A stretch of 64,000 nt of DNA from NCBI RefSeq assembly GCF_001704415.2, contig NC_030836.1, positions 21,984,001 to 22,048,000 of the forward strand. Reading direction: 5' to 3'. The notes under the pieces were generated by a model that was not told the origin of the DNA, searched no databases, and worked only from the letters and a program-made list of their open reading frames with translations. Made by a program: the position numbers and the translations under genes. Positions 45,875 to 57,175 of this stretch are shown here, piece after piece; position 1 is the stretch's first letter; every line of letters starts with the position of its first letter. The stretch is from Capra hircus. Its lineage: Eukaryota > Chordata > Mammalia > Artiodactyla > Bovidae.

Positions 45875-46619
45875 TCAGTTTTGGTTCTATTATATACATA
45901 TCATATATACAGAGAGAGAAAGAAAGAGCAGACAAAGTGAGAGAGTTAGAGATACCCATTAATATATTATACTAAAGGTATAAAGCTGGACCTGTAAACG
46001 GAGATGTAAATAGAAATAGAGGCATAAGTTTAGAGGGAGGGAAAAAGGAAGGGAAGGAGAGAGACAGAGAGAAGATAGCAATGAAATATATGATGTAGAT
46101 ATAAATTTCTGTTCATTTTAAGATTCCTGAGAAAGGATTATCTTTTCTGGTTGACTTTTATTGTAATTCTTCTATGAGTAATATGATTCTCTAGGTTAAC
46201 ATAAATACTTGTTCTCTTAAAGTAGCATATGTGTTCTAGAGAGAGATAATTTTTTAAGAGTATATGTACTATATTATTTTAATTTAACTTTTTCTTGCTC
46301 CCTCTAGTGAGAAAATCTATTTATGTATGCATTGTAAAAATTTCTGGCTTCTTTTTCAGTATTTAGTGCCCTCTGGTGTCTGAAAAGAAGGGATAGCAAT
46401 ATATTTTACCTCCAATTTGTTTCCTGCTTATTAGGAATTTCTTGGCATAGATGAATTGTATCAATACAGATTGAGCTAATGTTTGAATATTTTCATATTA
46501 ACTTCAGAAATAAAAATGAGTGACAGCCAGTTATTTTGGGAGTGTTCTGGCATTAAAAAGCATCTAGCATTTTCATCTGGCAAATGACAGATTGAAAATT
46601 GTCTGGGAAACTTACTTAC
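45875..46619. other. Purine-rich and unique sequence with CTCF-like motifs
   Basis: 45905-45950 and 46033-46080 are GA-rich. Two CTCF-core-like sites lie at 46297-46310 and 46366-46379 (minus strand, 12/14 and 13/14 to CCASYAGRKGGCRS). Confidence 0.45.
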
Positions 46620-46669
46620 CGGAATGGCTCTCCTTTACAAAGTCATCAATTGAAATATTCACATTCAGT
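46620..46669 (-). CDS. Candidate coding exon (50 bp), gene unknown
   Basis: On the minus strand AAAGACTTTTACAG precedes 50 bases that end in CATTCCG before the strong donor GTAAGTAAG. Only one frame is open: one base completing a codon, sixteen codons reading LNVNISIDDFVKESHS, then one base. Neither flank shows a repeat. I do not recognise the protein. It lies far upstream, in transcription terms, of the CpG-island exon, so it would belong to a different minus-strand gene. Confidence 0.4.
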
Positions 46670-46794
46670 CTGTAAAAGTCTTTTTCTTAATAATGTGGCG
46701 ATAATGTAAGAATGAAAGCATCAAGAGGGAAAGGGAACTACCAGGGAGAAGAAAGAAGGAGAAGGAAAATAACAATTCCTATTTGTTGTCAGTG

Positions 46795-47012
46795 CTAAGC
46801 TAAGTTGCTTGAGTCATCTGTGACTCTTTGTGACCGCACAGACTCTAGCCCACCAGGCTCCTCTTTCTACTGAGTTTTCCAGGCAAGAATACTGGAATGG
46901 GTTGCCATTTCTTCTTGTAGGTGAGCTTCCCAGCCCAGGGATCGAACCCGTGTCTTCTGTGTCCCCAGCATTGGCAGGCAGGTTCTTTACTACGAGTGCC
47001 ACCAGGGAAGCC
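46795..47012 (-). mobile_element. Bov-tA SINE
   Basis: Complete reverse-complement copy with a head of the TCTTCTGTGTCCCCAGCATT variant, ending GTGCCACCAGGGAAGCC. Confidence 0.9.
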
Positions 47013-47548
47013 ACATACCATATTCTTCCTAGGGGCTTTGCCTCGTTTTTCCATCTAATGTAGAGAGTCTGCACTCATCACCTTTGCAGCTTTGGGTTAT
47101 TTCATTAATTTAATGTGGGCTTCAGTTTTTATCTGCACACTGAAATTTACCCAGTTCAGTAATTTTGAAACATTTTGAGAGGGAAAAGGAAGACTAGGCA
47201 CTTATAAAACACATGGAAGTCTAGTGTAAAACACAGGGAAAATCAAAGTTAATCTCATTCAAATGCAACACAGAGCTCAGGAAGTGTTTGGTTCCCTGCC
47301 AGCTGACTTCTAGCTTACCTCCTAGTTGACCTCTGGATCACCTCTAAGGCTTTCCAAGTTCTTGAGGAACACATTTTGACCAGTAAGGGCAGCAAAAGGG
47401 AAATTCACAAAATGCTTCCTCTTCACACGTGGTTAAACATTTCTCTCAAATCAGTAAGTCTGCTCTCTGTACTGATTTTGTATTTCAGAAACTAGTGATA
47501 TTTCTTTCATTTATTTATGTACTTAACAAATAGTTAATGATAACCTTT
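47013..47548. other. Unique sequence
   Basis: Nothing recognised. Confidence 0.35.
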
Positions 47549-47557
47549 CCTTATGGT

Positions 47558-47938
47558 GCCTTTGAACTGATGCTTTTGAACTGTGGTGTTGGGGAAGACT
47601 CTGGAGAGCCTCCTTGGACTGCAAGGAGAGCAAACCAGTCAGTCCTAAAGGAAATCAGTCCTGAATATTTATTGGAAGGACTGATTCTGAAGCTGAAGCT
47701 CCAATATTTTGGCTACCTGATATGAAGAACTGACTCACTGGAAAAGATCCTGATGCTGGGAAAGATTGAAGGAGGAGGAGAAGGGGATGACAGAGGATGA
47801 GATGGTTGGATGGCATCACTGACTCAATGGACATGAGCTTGAGCAAGTTTCAGGAGTTGGTGATGGACAGGAAGGTCTGGCGTGCTGCAGTCCATGGGGT
47901 CACAAAGAATCAGACACGACTAAGTGACTGAACTTAGA
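47558..47938 (+). mobile_element. BovB 3' end, older lineage, TSD CCTTATGGT
   Basis: Last ~380 bases of BovB with the diagnostic AATCAGTCCTGAATATTTAT stretch. CCTTATGGT is repeated exactly at 47549-47557 and 47939-47947. Confidence 0.95.
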
Positions 47939-48057
47939 CCTTATGGTAGGTTCTGGGGACAGAATAAACTTGTATGTTCCCTGTCCTTGCAAGTATATAG
48001 TCCTGTAGGGAAGATAAAGATTAATGAAATGATAATATAAAAAATCATTTATAGCAG

Positions 48058-48358
48058 GGGCTTCCCTGATAGCTCGGTTGGTAAAGAATCCGTCTGGTAA
48101 TGTAGGAGACCTGGTTTGATTCCTGGGCTGGGAAGATCTGCTGGAGAAGGGATAGGCTACCCACTCCAGTATTCTTGGGCTTCCCTTGTGGCTCAGCTGG
48201 TAAAGAATCCACCTGCAAGGCAGGGGACCCATTTTCAGTTCCTGGGTTGGGAAGAGCTCCTGGAGAAGGGAAAGGCTACCCACTCCTGTAATCTGAGAGA
48301 ATTCCATGGACTGTATAGTCCATGGGGTTGCAAAGAGTTGGAAACAAGTGAGTGACTT
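48058..48358 (+). mobile_element. Bov-tA SINE with duplicated tRNA head
   Basis: Two heads in tandem (from 48058 and about 48177, joined at AGTATTCTTGGGCTTCCC), then a short Bov-A body (CATGGACTGTATAGTCCATG). Confidence 0.9.
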
Positions 48359-48713
48359 TTAATTTCAATATAAAAAATATAACATTATGAAGGTGACCCA
48401 TTTAATGAAGGAAAGGTCAATGTTACCAGGAAACATATGATTGGGAGATTTGATCTGGACAGGAATATCAGGCAGAGTTTCTAGGAGAGATGAGTGTAGC
48501 GGGAGCTAAAGACAAGTTGGGAGTTATCTGAGTAAAACAAAGTAGGAGTATCTCATGCAGATACACAGGGTGTGAAGGAGTGTGACATACTGAAGAAGGT
48601 CAGTGTGGCTAAAACAAAGAAAACAAAGGCCAGAAGAGGGATGATATGAGTAGGGGCCGGGACAGACTCGTGTAAACTACTCAAGGATTTTGATCTACAT
48701 CTTAAGAGAAAAA

Positions 48714-51305
48714 ATGAGAGAACGATCTCTGTTTCCAGGGCAAACCACTCAATATCACAATAATCCAAGCCTATTCCCGAAGCAGCAACACTGAAGAAGC
48801 TGAAGTTGCATGGTTCTATGAAGACCTACAAGACCTTTTAGAACTAACACACCAAAAAGATGTTCTTTTCATTATAGGGGACTGGAACGCAAAAGTAGGA
48901 AGTCAAGAAAAACCTGGGGTAACAGACAAATTTGGCCTTGGAATGCGGAATGAAGCAGGGCAAAGACTAATAGAGTACTGCAAAGAGAATGCACTGGTCA
49001 TAGCAAACACCCTCTTCCAACAACACAACAGAAGACTCTACACATGGACATCACCAGATGGTCAACCCGAAATCAGATTGATTATATTCTTTGCAGCCAA
49101 AGATGGAGAAGCTCTATACAGTTAGCAAAAACAAGACTGGGAGCTGACTGTGGCTCAGATCATGAACTCCTTTTTGCCAAATTCAGACTTAAATTGAAAA
49201 AAGTAGGGAAAACCACTAGATCATTCAGGTATGACCTAAATCAAATCCCTTATGATTATACAGTGGAAGTGAGAAATAGATTTATCTATCTATCTCTCTA
49301 TCTATCATATAGAGTGATAGATGATAGAGTGCCTGATGAACTATGGATGGAGGTTCGTGACATTGTACAGGAAACAGGGATCAAGACCATCCCCATGGGA
49401 AAGAAATGCAAAAAAGCAAAATGGCTGTCTGAGGAGGACTTACAAATAGCTGTGAAGAGAAGAGAAGCGAAAAGCAAAGGAGAAAAGGAAAGATGCAAGC
49501 ATCTGATTGCAGAGTTCCAAAGAATAGCAAGGAGAGATAAGAAAGCCTTCCTCAGCGGTCAGTGTAAAGAAATAGAGGAAAACAACAGAATGGGAAAGAC
49601 TAGAGATCTCTTCAAGAAAATTAGAGATACCAAGGGAACATTTCATGCAAAGATGGACTGGATAAAGGACAGAAATGGTCTGGACCTAACAGAAGCAGAA
49701 GATATTAAGAGGTGGCAAGAACATAGAAAAATTGTACAAAAAAGACCTTCACAACCCAGATAATCTCAATGGTGTGATCACTCATCTAGAGCCAGACATC
49801 CTGGAATGTGATGTCAAGTGGGCCTTAGAAAGCATCACTATGAACAAAGCTAGTGGAGGTGATGGAATTCCAGTTGAGCTATTTCAAATCCTGAAAGATG
49901 ATGCTGTTAAACTGCTTCACTCAATATTTCAGCAAATTTACAAAACTCAGCAGTGGCCACAGGACTGGAAAAGGTCAGTTTTCATTCCAATCCCAAAGAA
50001 AGGCAATGCCAAAGAATGCTCAAACTACCACACAATTGTACTCACCTCACACTCTAGTAGAATAAAGCTCAAAATTCTTCAAGCCAGGCTTCAGCAATAT
50101 GTGAACCATGAACTTCTTGATGTTCAAGCTGGTTTTAGAAAAAGCAGAGGAACTAGAGATCAAATTGCCAACATCCACTGGATCATGGAAAAAGCAAAAG
50201 AGTTCTAGAAAAACATCTATTTCTGCTTTATTGACTATGCCAAAGCCTTTGACTGTGTGGATCACAATAAACTGTGGGAAATTCTGAAAGAGATGGGAAC
50301 ACCAGACCACCTGACCTGCCTCTTAAGAAACCTATATGCAGGTCAGGAAGCAACAGTTAGAACTGGAGATGGAACAACAGACTAGTTCCAAATAGGAAAA
50401 GGAGTACATCAAGGCTGTATATTGTCACCATGCTTATTTAACTTCTATGCAGAGAACATCATAAGAAATGCTGGCCTGGAAGAAGCACAAACTGGAATCA
50501 AGATTGCCGGGAAAAATATCCATAACCTCCGATATGGAGATGACACCACCCTTATGGCAGAAAGTGAAGAGGAACTAAAAAGCCTCTTGTAGAAAGTGAA
50601 AGAGGAGAGTGAAAAAGTTGGCTTAAAGCTCAACATTCAGAAAACTGAGATCATGTCATGTTTACCCATCACCTCATGTCAAATAGATGCGGAAACAGTG
50701 TCTGACTATTTTTGGGTGGCTCCAAAATCACTGCAGATGGCGACTGCAGCCAGGAAATTAAAAGATGCTTACTCCTTGGAAGGAAAGTTACGACCAACCT
50801 AGGTAGCATATTCAAAAGCAGAGACATTACTTTGCCACTAAAAGTCCGTCTAGTCAAGGCTATGGTTTTTCCAATGGTCATGTATGGTTGTGAGAGTTGG
50901 ACTGTGAAGAAAGCTGAGCGCCGAAGAATTGATGCTTTTGAACTGTGGTGTTGCAGAAGACTCTTGAAAGTCCCATGGACTGCAAGGAGATCCAACCAGT
51001 CCATTCTAAAGGAGATCAGTCCTGGGTGTTCATTGGAAGGACTGATGCTAAAGCTGAAACTCGAGTACTTTGGCCACCTCATGCGAAGAGTTGACTCACT
51101 GGAAAAGACCTGATGCTGGGAGGGATTGGGGGCAGGAGAAGAAGGGGACGACAGAGGATAAGATGGCTGGAAGGCAACACTAACTCAATGGACATGAGTT
51201 TGAGTAAACTTCGGGAGTTGGTGATGGACAGGGAGCCCTGGCGTGCTGCAATTCACAGGGTCACAAAGAGTTGGACACAACCGAGCAACTGAACTGAACT
51301 GAACC
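48714..51305 (+). mobile_element. BovB LINE, 2.6 kb, TSD AAGAGAAAAA
   Basis: It starts inside the endonuclease and includes GDWNAKVG (near 48884), SDHELL (near 49157), the linker, RT motifs (KASGGDG near 49846, QAGFRKSRGTRDQ near 50127) and a YGDD-like motif near 50533 in place of YADD. Stops and frameshifts split it; the longest frames are 49044-49763 (239 codons) and 49732-50208 (158 codons). AAGAGAAAAA is repeated exactly at 48704-48713 and 51306-51315. Confidence 0.93.
49279..49310. repeat. (TATC)n microsatellite inside BovB
   Basis: Short imperfect tetranucleotide run inserted into the coding region, where other copies read AGATTGAAGGGCCTAGATCT. Confidence 0.85.
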
Positions 51306-51810
51306 AAGAGAAAAAGAAAGCTAGTCAAGTGTTTAACCAAATGAGACATCATTGGGTCACTCTGGCTATAGCATAATGAATATATTATTCTGGTGCCTTG
51401 AACTGGAATGTATCCATGGAGATAGCAAAAATAGATATATTTAAGAAATTCTTCAGGCAAAATTGACTCAACTAGGTGATGGATGCAAGAGGAAAGAATC
51501 AAGGATAATCCCAGGTTTCCGTCTTACTCAATTGAATGGATGAGACATGTATCGTCAAAAGAAGGATAAAGCTTTTGGAGACGGAAGGCGACTCATGATT
51601 ACTTTTTGGATGTATTGTGTTTGAAGAGATTTTGAGACAGTTTGCCAAGTTGACTATTGGAAATTCATACTTGAAGTACAAGGAACCGATCTGAGCTGGA
51701 GATAAGAGATGGGAGTCATGTATGGTTAGGGAGGAATAACCACATGGGCATAGACGATGCTTCCAAGAGAGAACATGAAAAATGACAATATAATAGTGTC
51801 TGTAATAGAA

Positions 51811-52453
51811 ATAGATGGGGAAACAGTGGAAACAGTGTCAGACTTTATTTTTTTGGGCTCCAAAATCAGATGGTGCAGATGGTGATTGCAGTCATAAATT
51901 AAAAGACGCTTACTCCTTGGAAGGAAAGTTATGACCAACCTAGATAGCGTATTCAAAAGCAGAGACATTACTTTGCCAACAAAGGTCCGTCTAGTCCAGA
52001 CTATGATTTTTCCAGTAGTCATGTATGGATGTGAGAGTTGGACTGTGAAGAAGGCTGAGCACCAAAGAATTGATGCTTTTGAACTGTGGTGTTGGAGAAG
52101 ACTCTTGAGAGTCCCTTGGACTGCAAGGAGATCCAACCAGTCCATTCTAAATGAGATCAACCCTGGGATTTCTTTGGAAGGAATGATGCTAAAGCTGAAA
52201 CTCCAGTACTTTGGCCACCTCATGCGAAGAGTTGACTCATTGGAAAAGACTCTGATGCTGGGAGGGATTGAGGGCAGGAGGAAAAGGGGATGACAGAGGA
52301 TGAGATGGCTGAATGGCATCACCAACTCGATGGATGTGAGTTTGAGTGAACTCTGGGAGTTAGTGATGGACAGGGAGGCCTGGTGTGCTGCAGTTCATGG
52401 GGTTGCAAAGAGTCGGACACGACTGAGCGACTGAACTGAACTGAACTAAACTG
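51811..52453 (+). mobile_element. BovB 3' end, younger lineage, likely TSD AATAGAA
   Basis: Last ~640 bases of BovB, including CCCTGGGATTTCTTTGGAAG. AATAGAA at 51804-51810 and 52454-52460 is the likely target duplication. Confidence 0.92.
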
Positions 52454-52854
52454 AATAGAACTTCTGGGAGCTTCAACATTATACAGCTAAGTAAAAGAGA
52501 CAAAAAGAGTTCAAAGTTAACAGCTGTAGCTACAACCAAATCAAGATAATATTGAGTCCTGGGATCCTGAGGAAGAAAGTATCTCGAGGAGTGCATGGAA
52601 GAATCAAACAATGCTGAGAAGTTAAAGCAGATAAGGCCTGTAAATACCCATTGGATTTAGCAATAGGAGGTCCTGAGTGCATTTTAGGAGATCTGTTTTA
52701 GCAGAATGATAGAGGCAAAAATTTAGACTGTTGTAGTTAGAGGAGTGAGTTGGAGGTGAGTTGAAACCTTTTATTATAGAAGTTTGACCTTAGAGATGAG
52801 ATAAAAGATATGCTGTTAATTGGTACAGGACGTAGAATGGAGAGAATTTCTATT

Positions 52855-53240
52855 TTTATTTTTTGGCTGTGTTGCATGGCTCATGGGATCTTCGTTCCTT
52901 GCTGCTGCTGCTGCTGCTAAGTTGCTTCAGTCGGGTCCGACTCTGTGTGACCCCATAGACGGCAGCCCTCCAGGCTCCCCCGTCCCTGGGATTCTCCAGG
53001 CAAGAACACAGGAGTGGGTTGCCATTTCCTTCTCCAATGCATGGAAGTGAAAAGTGAAAGTTAAGTCGCTCAGTCCTGTCTGACTCTTAGCGACCTCATG
53101 GACTGCAGCCTTCCAGTCTCCTCCGTCCATGGGATTTTCCAGGCAAGGGTACTGGAGTGGGGTGCCATTTCGTTCTCTGATCAGTGTTCAAATCTGCACC
53201 CTCGGCAGTGAAGCACAGAATCCCAACCAGGGAATGTCTG
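52855..53240 (-). mobile_element. CHR-type SINE split by a BOV-A2
   Basis: TTTTTGGCTGTGTTGCATGG on the left and TCAGTGTTCAAATCTGCACC ... AATCCCAACCAGGGA on the right are parts of one reverse-complement CHR element. Confidence 0.75.
52901..53176 (-). mobile_element. BOV-A2 SINE inside the CHR SINE
   Basis: (CTG)n tail, two monomers and linker on the minus strand. The flanks CTTCGTTCCTT and TTTCGTTCTCT suggest a short target duplication around TTCGTTC. Confidence 0.93.
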
Positions 53241-53589
53241 GGATTTCCATTTTTACATTAGAGAGACTTGAAGATATTTAAGTACTAATAGAAGAATCAG
53301 AGAGATGTTGCAATACAAAAAAAGAAAAAGATTCAGGGGGATAATCAGTCATGCCATTTTCCAGAGAAGAGTGATGATGATAAGATTGAAAGCATAGATG
53401 TAGGTACTGAACTCAGGCAAGCGGCTGCACTCCTACTTCAACCAAGGAGAAACACTGTTAGCTTAGTTCGGTATATATGGCAAATTTGATTATTTGGTGG
53501 CAAGTGACAGGAGGACTTGTGCATATGTGTGTATATATATGTTTATATATAAATATACATAATTCTTGTGCTTTCTCTTAAATGGTGAT

Positions 53590-53690
53590 ATTGTCTGCTC
53601 AGTAAAGAATCTGCCTGCAATGCAGGAGACCCAGGTTCGATCCTAGGTGGGGAAGATCCTCTGGAGAAGAGAATGGCAACTATACACACT
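53590..53690 (+). mobile_element. Bov-tA SINE fragment (head only)
   Basis: CTCAGTAAAGAATCTGCCTG, GACCCAGGTTCGATCCTAGG and GAGAAGAGAATGGCAAC. The Bov-A body is missing. Confidence 0.8.
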
Positions 53691-54829
53691 GCGAAATTTT
53701 AAGAAGGGCACATTAAGATTTGAGGTTAGATTAGCAGGTCAAAGCAAAGGAAGAAGACTGAATCGACCGGAGAAATGTAGAAGTATGTTTTGACACTGTT
53801 GAGCACGTATCCCGGTTGGTTACCATGGATTTCTGGGTATCCAATCTGCTTTCCTTGACTGATCCACCTTTATTTTGTTTTGCGTTTTATAAAAGTATTC
53901 AGCTGAAATGTAATAAGAAGTCAATGAAGGCAATAAAGGTTTGTGTCTACTCACAGTCTGCATGGTGTTCTGCCCATTCACTGTATATAATAACATTGTG
54001 AAATTCCCTGGAGCCACTCCTGATGTAACTGAATGTGAACAAATGTAAACTTGGAGGAAACCCACTTTCTAGGGGCTGGGGAAAGTTATTTACAAAGCTG
54101 TCTTTATCTAAAGTAGAAAACTGCCTCAGCATGGGGATTCTGTTTCTGTCCGCTGATCACTGCGGAAGCCAGGCTCTGGGAAACCCACACTCACTCCCTA
54201 CCAGAGTTGAAGGCAGCAAAAGCCTGCTGAGAAAGCACAGCGTAACCGGGAGAAGCCCGTTTCTTCTGCAACGTCTCGCCAGTGCCCTCTACTGATAAAA
54301 TTTAACACTGTGTCCTCTGACAAAGGGAAAAAAAAAATGTTTAAAGGGACCACCTCCATTTTCATATAGCAGGAAATGCATTATGAATTTGGCCCCGAAA
54401 AGAAATAGATTGTTAATCGGAAAAAAAAGCATAAAGCTATATGATAGTTTATTTTACTATCTGGGAAGTTAAGGGACTTACCTAAGTTTACACAATGAGG
54501 AAATGGGACCAGGTCCTCCCAGGTCTTTCAAAGCCCAATCCAGTGTAAAATATATATATTACACCATGAGTTCATCCAATTTAAAGTTGTTTTCCCCCTC
54601 CAAATTATGTTCTTCTCAAATGATTTTTCTCTCTTTAAAGTGATAATAACAAAAATAATGGCTATACGCATTGAGCAGAAACTAGGTACTCAACAGAACC
54701 TGGTGAAAAGGTCAAATTATCCTTATTTTAACAGATGAAAAAATGTAGGCTTAGGGAGGTCAAGTGATTTGCTTAATGTAAGACATTAAGTGACAGGGTT
54801 GTTTTCTGATTCCCACGCCTGACTTCTAG
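53691..54829. other. Unique sequence with candidate exon and CTCF-like site
   Basis: A CTCF-core-like site (minus strand, 13/14) lies at 54282-54295. Ancient-repeat phrases occur around 54460-54540 and 54720-54800. The candidate exon is listed separately. Confidence 0.4.
53955..54028 (-). CDS. Candidate coding exon (74 bp), gene unknown
   Basis: On the minus strand TTTGTTCACATTCAG precedes 74 bases ending CAGACT before the donor GTGAGTAG. Two frames are open: one reads TSGVAPGNFTMLLYTVNGQN and further, the other YIRSGSREFHNVIIYSEWAE and further. Neither is recognised. The T before the donor is atypical. Phases do not join it directly to the candidate at 46620-46669. Confidence 0.3.
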
Positions 54830-54840
54830 CCTTTATGCTA

Positions 54841-55108
54841 TGCTAAGTCACTTCAGTCGAGTCTGACTCTGTGCAACCCCATAGATGGCAGCCCATCAGG
54901 CTCCCCCGTCCCTGGGATTCTCCAGGCAAGAGCACTGGAGTGGGTTGCCATTTCCTTCTCCAATGCATGAAAGTGAAAAGTAAAAGTGAAGTCGCTCAGT
55001 CGTGTCTGACTCTTTGCGATCCCATGGACTGCAGCCTACCAGGCTCCCTACCAGGCTCCTCTGTCCATGGGATTTTCCAGGCAAGAGTACTGGAGTGGGG
55101 TGCCATCA
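54841..55108 (-). mobile_element. BOV-A2 SINE, TSD CCTTTATGCTA
   Basis: Two monomers and linker on the minus strand, with a small internal duplication (ACCAGGCTCCCT). CCTTTATGCTA is repeated exactly at 54830-54840 and 55109-55119. Confidence 0.95.
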
Positions 55109-55308
55109 CCTTTATGCTAGTTGAGTCAAATATTTTCTTCATTACAGTCAAGAAATTCTTACTTAAGTGGAATGAGATTGTTTCTAGGATTAAGGGAAAG
55201 GAGATAATTATGGAGCAATTACTGGAAGAAGAGCCATCTATAGAGTGAAAAGTACACCAGCATACTTGGAGTGCTTACTTGCATACTCAGGGTTGGAAAT
55301 CTGAGGTG

Positions 55309-55531
55309 TGGTCTTCCTAGGTGTTAGTGGTAAAGAACCTGCCTGCCAATGCAGGAGTTGCAAGAGAGGCTGGTTTGATTCCTGGGTCCGGAAGATCCCC
55401 CGGAGAAGGAAATGGCAACCCACTCCCATCTTTTTGCCTAGGAAATCCCATGGACAGAGGAGCCTGGTGGGCTATAGTCCACCGAGCTGCAAAGAGTTTG
55501 ACACGACTGAAGCGACTTAGCACAAGCACAG
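55309..55531 (+). mobile_element. Bov-tA SINE, TSD TCTGAGGTG
   Basis: Head with TGCAAGAGAGGCTGGTTTGA and a Bov-A body ending GCGACTTAGCACAAGCACAG. TCTGAGGTG is repeated exactly at 55300-55308 and 55532-55540. Confidence 0.94.
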
Positions 55532-55540
55532 TCTGAGGTG

Positions 55541-56729
55541 GAGGGGTTGTTGGCAGGTGTCAGTGGAGGAAATAATGTTTTTTTGAAAGCTGGGAAGAAA
55601 ACTAAAAGTCAATGGGCAACTGGGATATTGGGCTAGGACTGCAGGGGCAGGAAGTCTTTACAGGTCATGGGTGCTTCTTTCACAGCTGGTTAAAGATACA
55701 GCTTTCTGCTTACTCCCTTCCCCTGTGCTGATCCTGTGCTAAGCTGATAGAATGTGTGTGTGTACATGTGGGTGTCAGTACTCCTTCTTCCTGCTTCTGC
55801 CGTGCGGGGTTCAGGAGCCACTAAGTTAGCCCAGCCCCTCACTTTACAGATGAGAAGCTGAAAGCCCAGAGAGCAGACAAGATTTACCGCGCACAGTGGA
55901 GGGAGGGAGGAAACTTGGCATTCTCCTCCTCTATTTCGGGACTCACAAACACAGATGCTAATGAATAGGATACAAATTCTGCTGAATTGTAGAGTTTCTT
56001 CTCTGCTTTTTTGGCTTGCTCTTTTAGCTGTATACTATAAATTATATTTTTATATTTGGAAGTGGGTAGCTACATCATTTAAATGAAGAGAAGGGTATGG
56101 ATCTTGAGCAACGACTGTGGTTTTATAATGCCACCACTAATCACATCTTTTAGTGCAGAAGGGCCTGGAAATTTTCCCAAGTTGTTCTGAATACATGCAA
56201 TATAGATATAACCTTTTTCATAGCGCATAACCACTCAAATGTGGTTTCTTTTGAGTCCTTGGATAGAGAATAAATTTTTAGTGCAATGAATGAAATATCA
56301 CTTGAGGTTGGGAAAGGAACACTTTAATATTCTTGAATCAGCTATGTTTAAATCAATCAGTCCAGTAAAGGCAGATCTTCAGTTCAGTACTGATTGGCAG
56401 ACTCAGATTGGCTGCTTCTGAGCCTCTAAATTTCTTTGTGCATGTTTGCTCAGGGAATGCAAAGAGATTTTCTTGTGAATTTACAGGAAAAAAATGCATA
56501 AATATTGGTAACCATATTTACACTAGAAAGAGAAAAACTGTTTTTTTACAATAAAAAATACAGAATTCTACAAAGCATTGTGAAGGCTAATAGAACTGGG
56601 GAATATCTTAGATATATTCTCATCCAGCCTCTTAATGTCGTAGAAGCAGAACATGACAGTTGACCTTTTCTTTCAATAGCTAATTATGCCTTCAGAGGAT
56701 CTTTTTTTTTTTTAAGATTTTTTTCCAAA
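55541..56729. other. Unique sequence
   Basis: No gene recognised. An ancient-repeat phrase lies near 55840 and a poly-T run at 56702-56714. Confidence 0.35.
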
Positions 56730-57175
56730 CTTTGAACTTTTTATTTTGTATTGAGGTACCGTTGATTAATGGCTTCCCAGGTCATGCTAGTGGTAAAGAA
56801 CCTGCCTGCCATTGCAGGAGAAGTAAGAGACATGGGTTTGATCCCTGGGTCAGGAAGATCCCTTGGAAGAGGACACAGCAACCAACTCTAGTTCTTGCCT
56901 GAGAATCTGTATGGTCAGAGGAGCCCTGGGGGGTTACAGCCCATAGGGTCGCAAAGAATCAGACATGACTGAAGTGACTTAGCATACACACATAGCTGAT
57001 GAACAATGTTGGAGTAGTTCCAGGTGAACAGCAAAGGGACTCAGCCATACATATTCATGCATCAATTCTCCCCTAAAGCCCTCTTCCATCCAGGCTGGCA
57101 GATAACACTGAGCAACAGTTTCATGTGCTATACAATAGATGCTTGTTGGTTATTCATTTTGAATTACATGACCTT
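56730..57175 (-). mobile_element. L1 3' UTR fragment, antisense, split by a SINE
   Basis: TTTTATTTTGTATTGAGGTA before the SINE, and CAATGTTGGAGTAGTTCCAG with GTGCTATACAATAGATGCTT after it, are the antisense of the ruminant L1 3' UTR. Confidence 0.6.
56771..56993 (+). mobile_element. Bov-tA SINE, old
   Basis: GGCTTCCCAGGTCATGCTAG head with AAGTAAGAGACATGGG, then a diverged Bov-A body ending GAAGTGACTTAGCATACACA. Confidence 0.9.

Larger units (their letters stand above)
48390..52800 (+). mobile_element. L2 LINE, long, split by two BovB insertions
   Basis: Segments 48390-48703, 51316-51803 and 52461-52800 are successive parts of L2. Landmarks: GGTCAGTGTGGCTAAAACAA and GGATTTTGATCTACATCTTA; then TCACTCTGGCTATAG, GATGGATGCAAGAGGAAAGA and ATCCCAGGTTTCCGTCTTAC; then AATGCTGAGAAGTTAAAGCA and CATTGGATTTAGCAATAGGA. 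All are in order with the two BovBs removed. Diverged and non-coding. Confidence 0.65.

Noticed and set aside
47321..47365. Minus-strand segment before a GTAAGC donor
   Set aside because: No convincing acceptor and only one short open frame.
48034..48378. AATATAAAAAAT at 48034-48045 and 48367-48378 as target duplication of the Bov-tA
   Set aside because: The left copy is 12 bases away from the SINE start, so a coincidence in A+T-rich DNA cannot be excluded.
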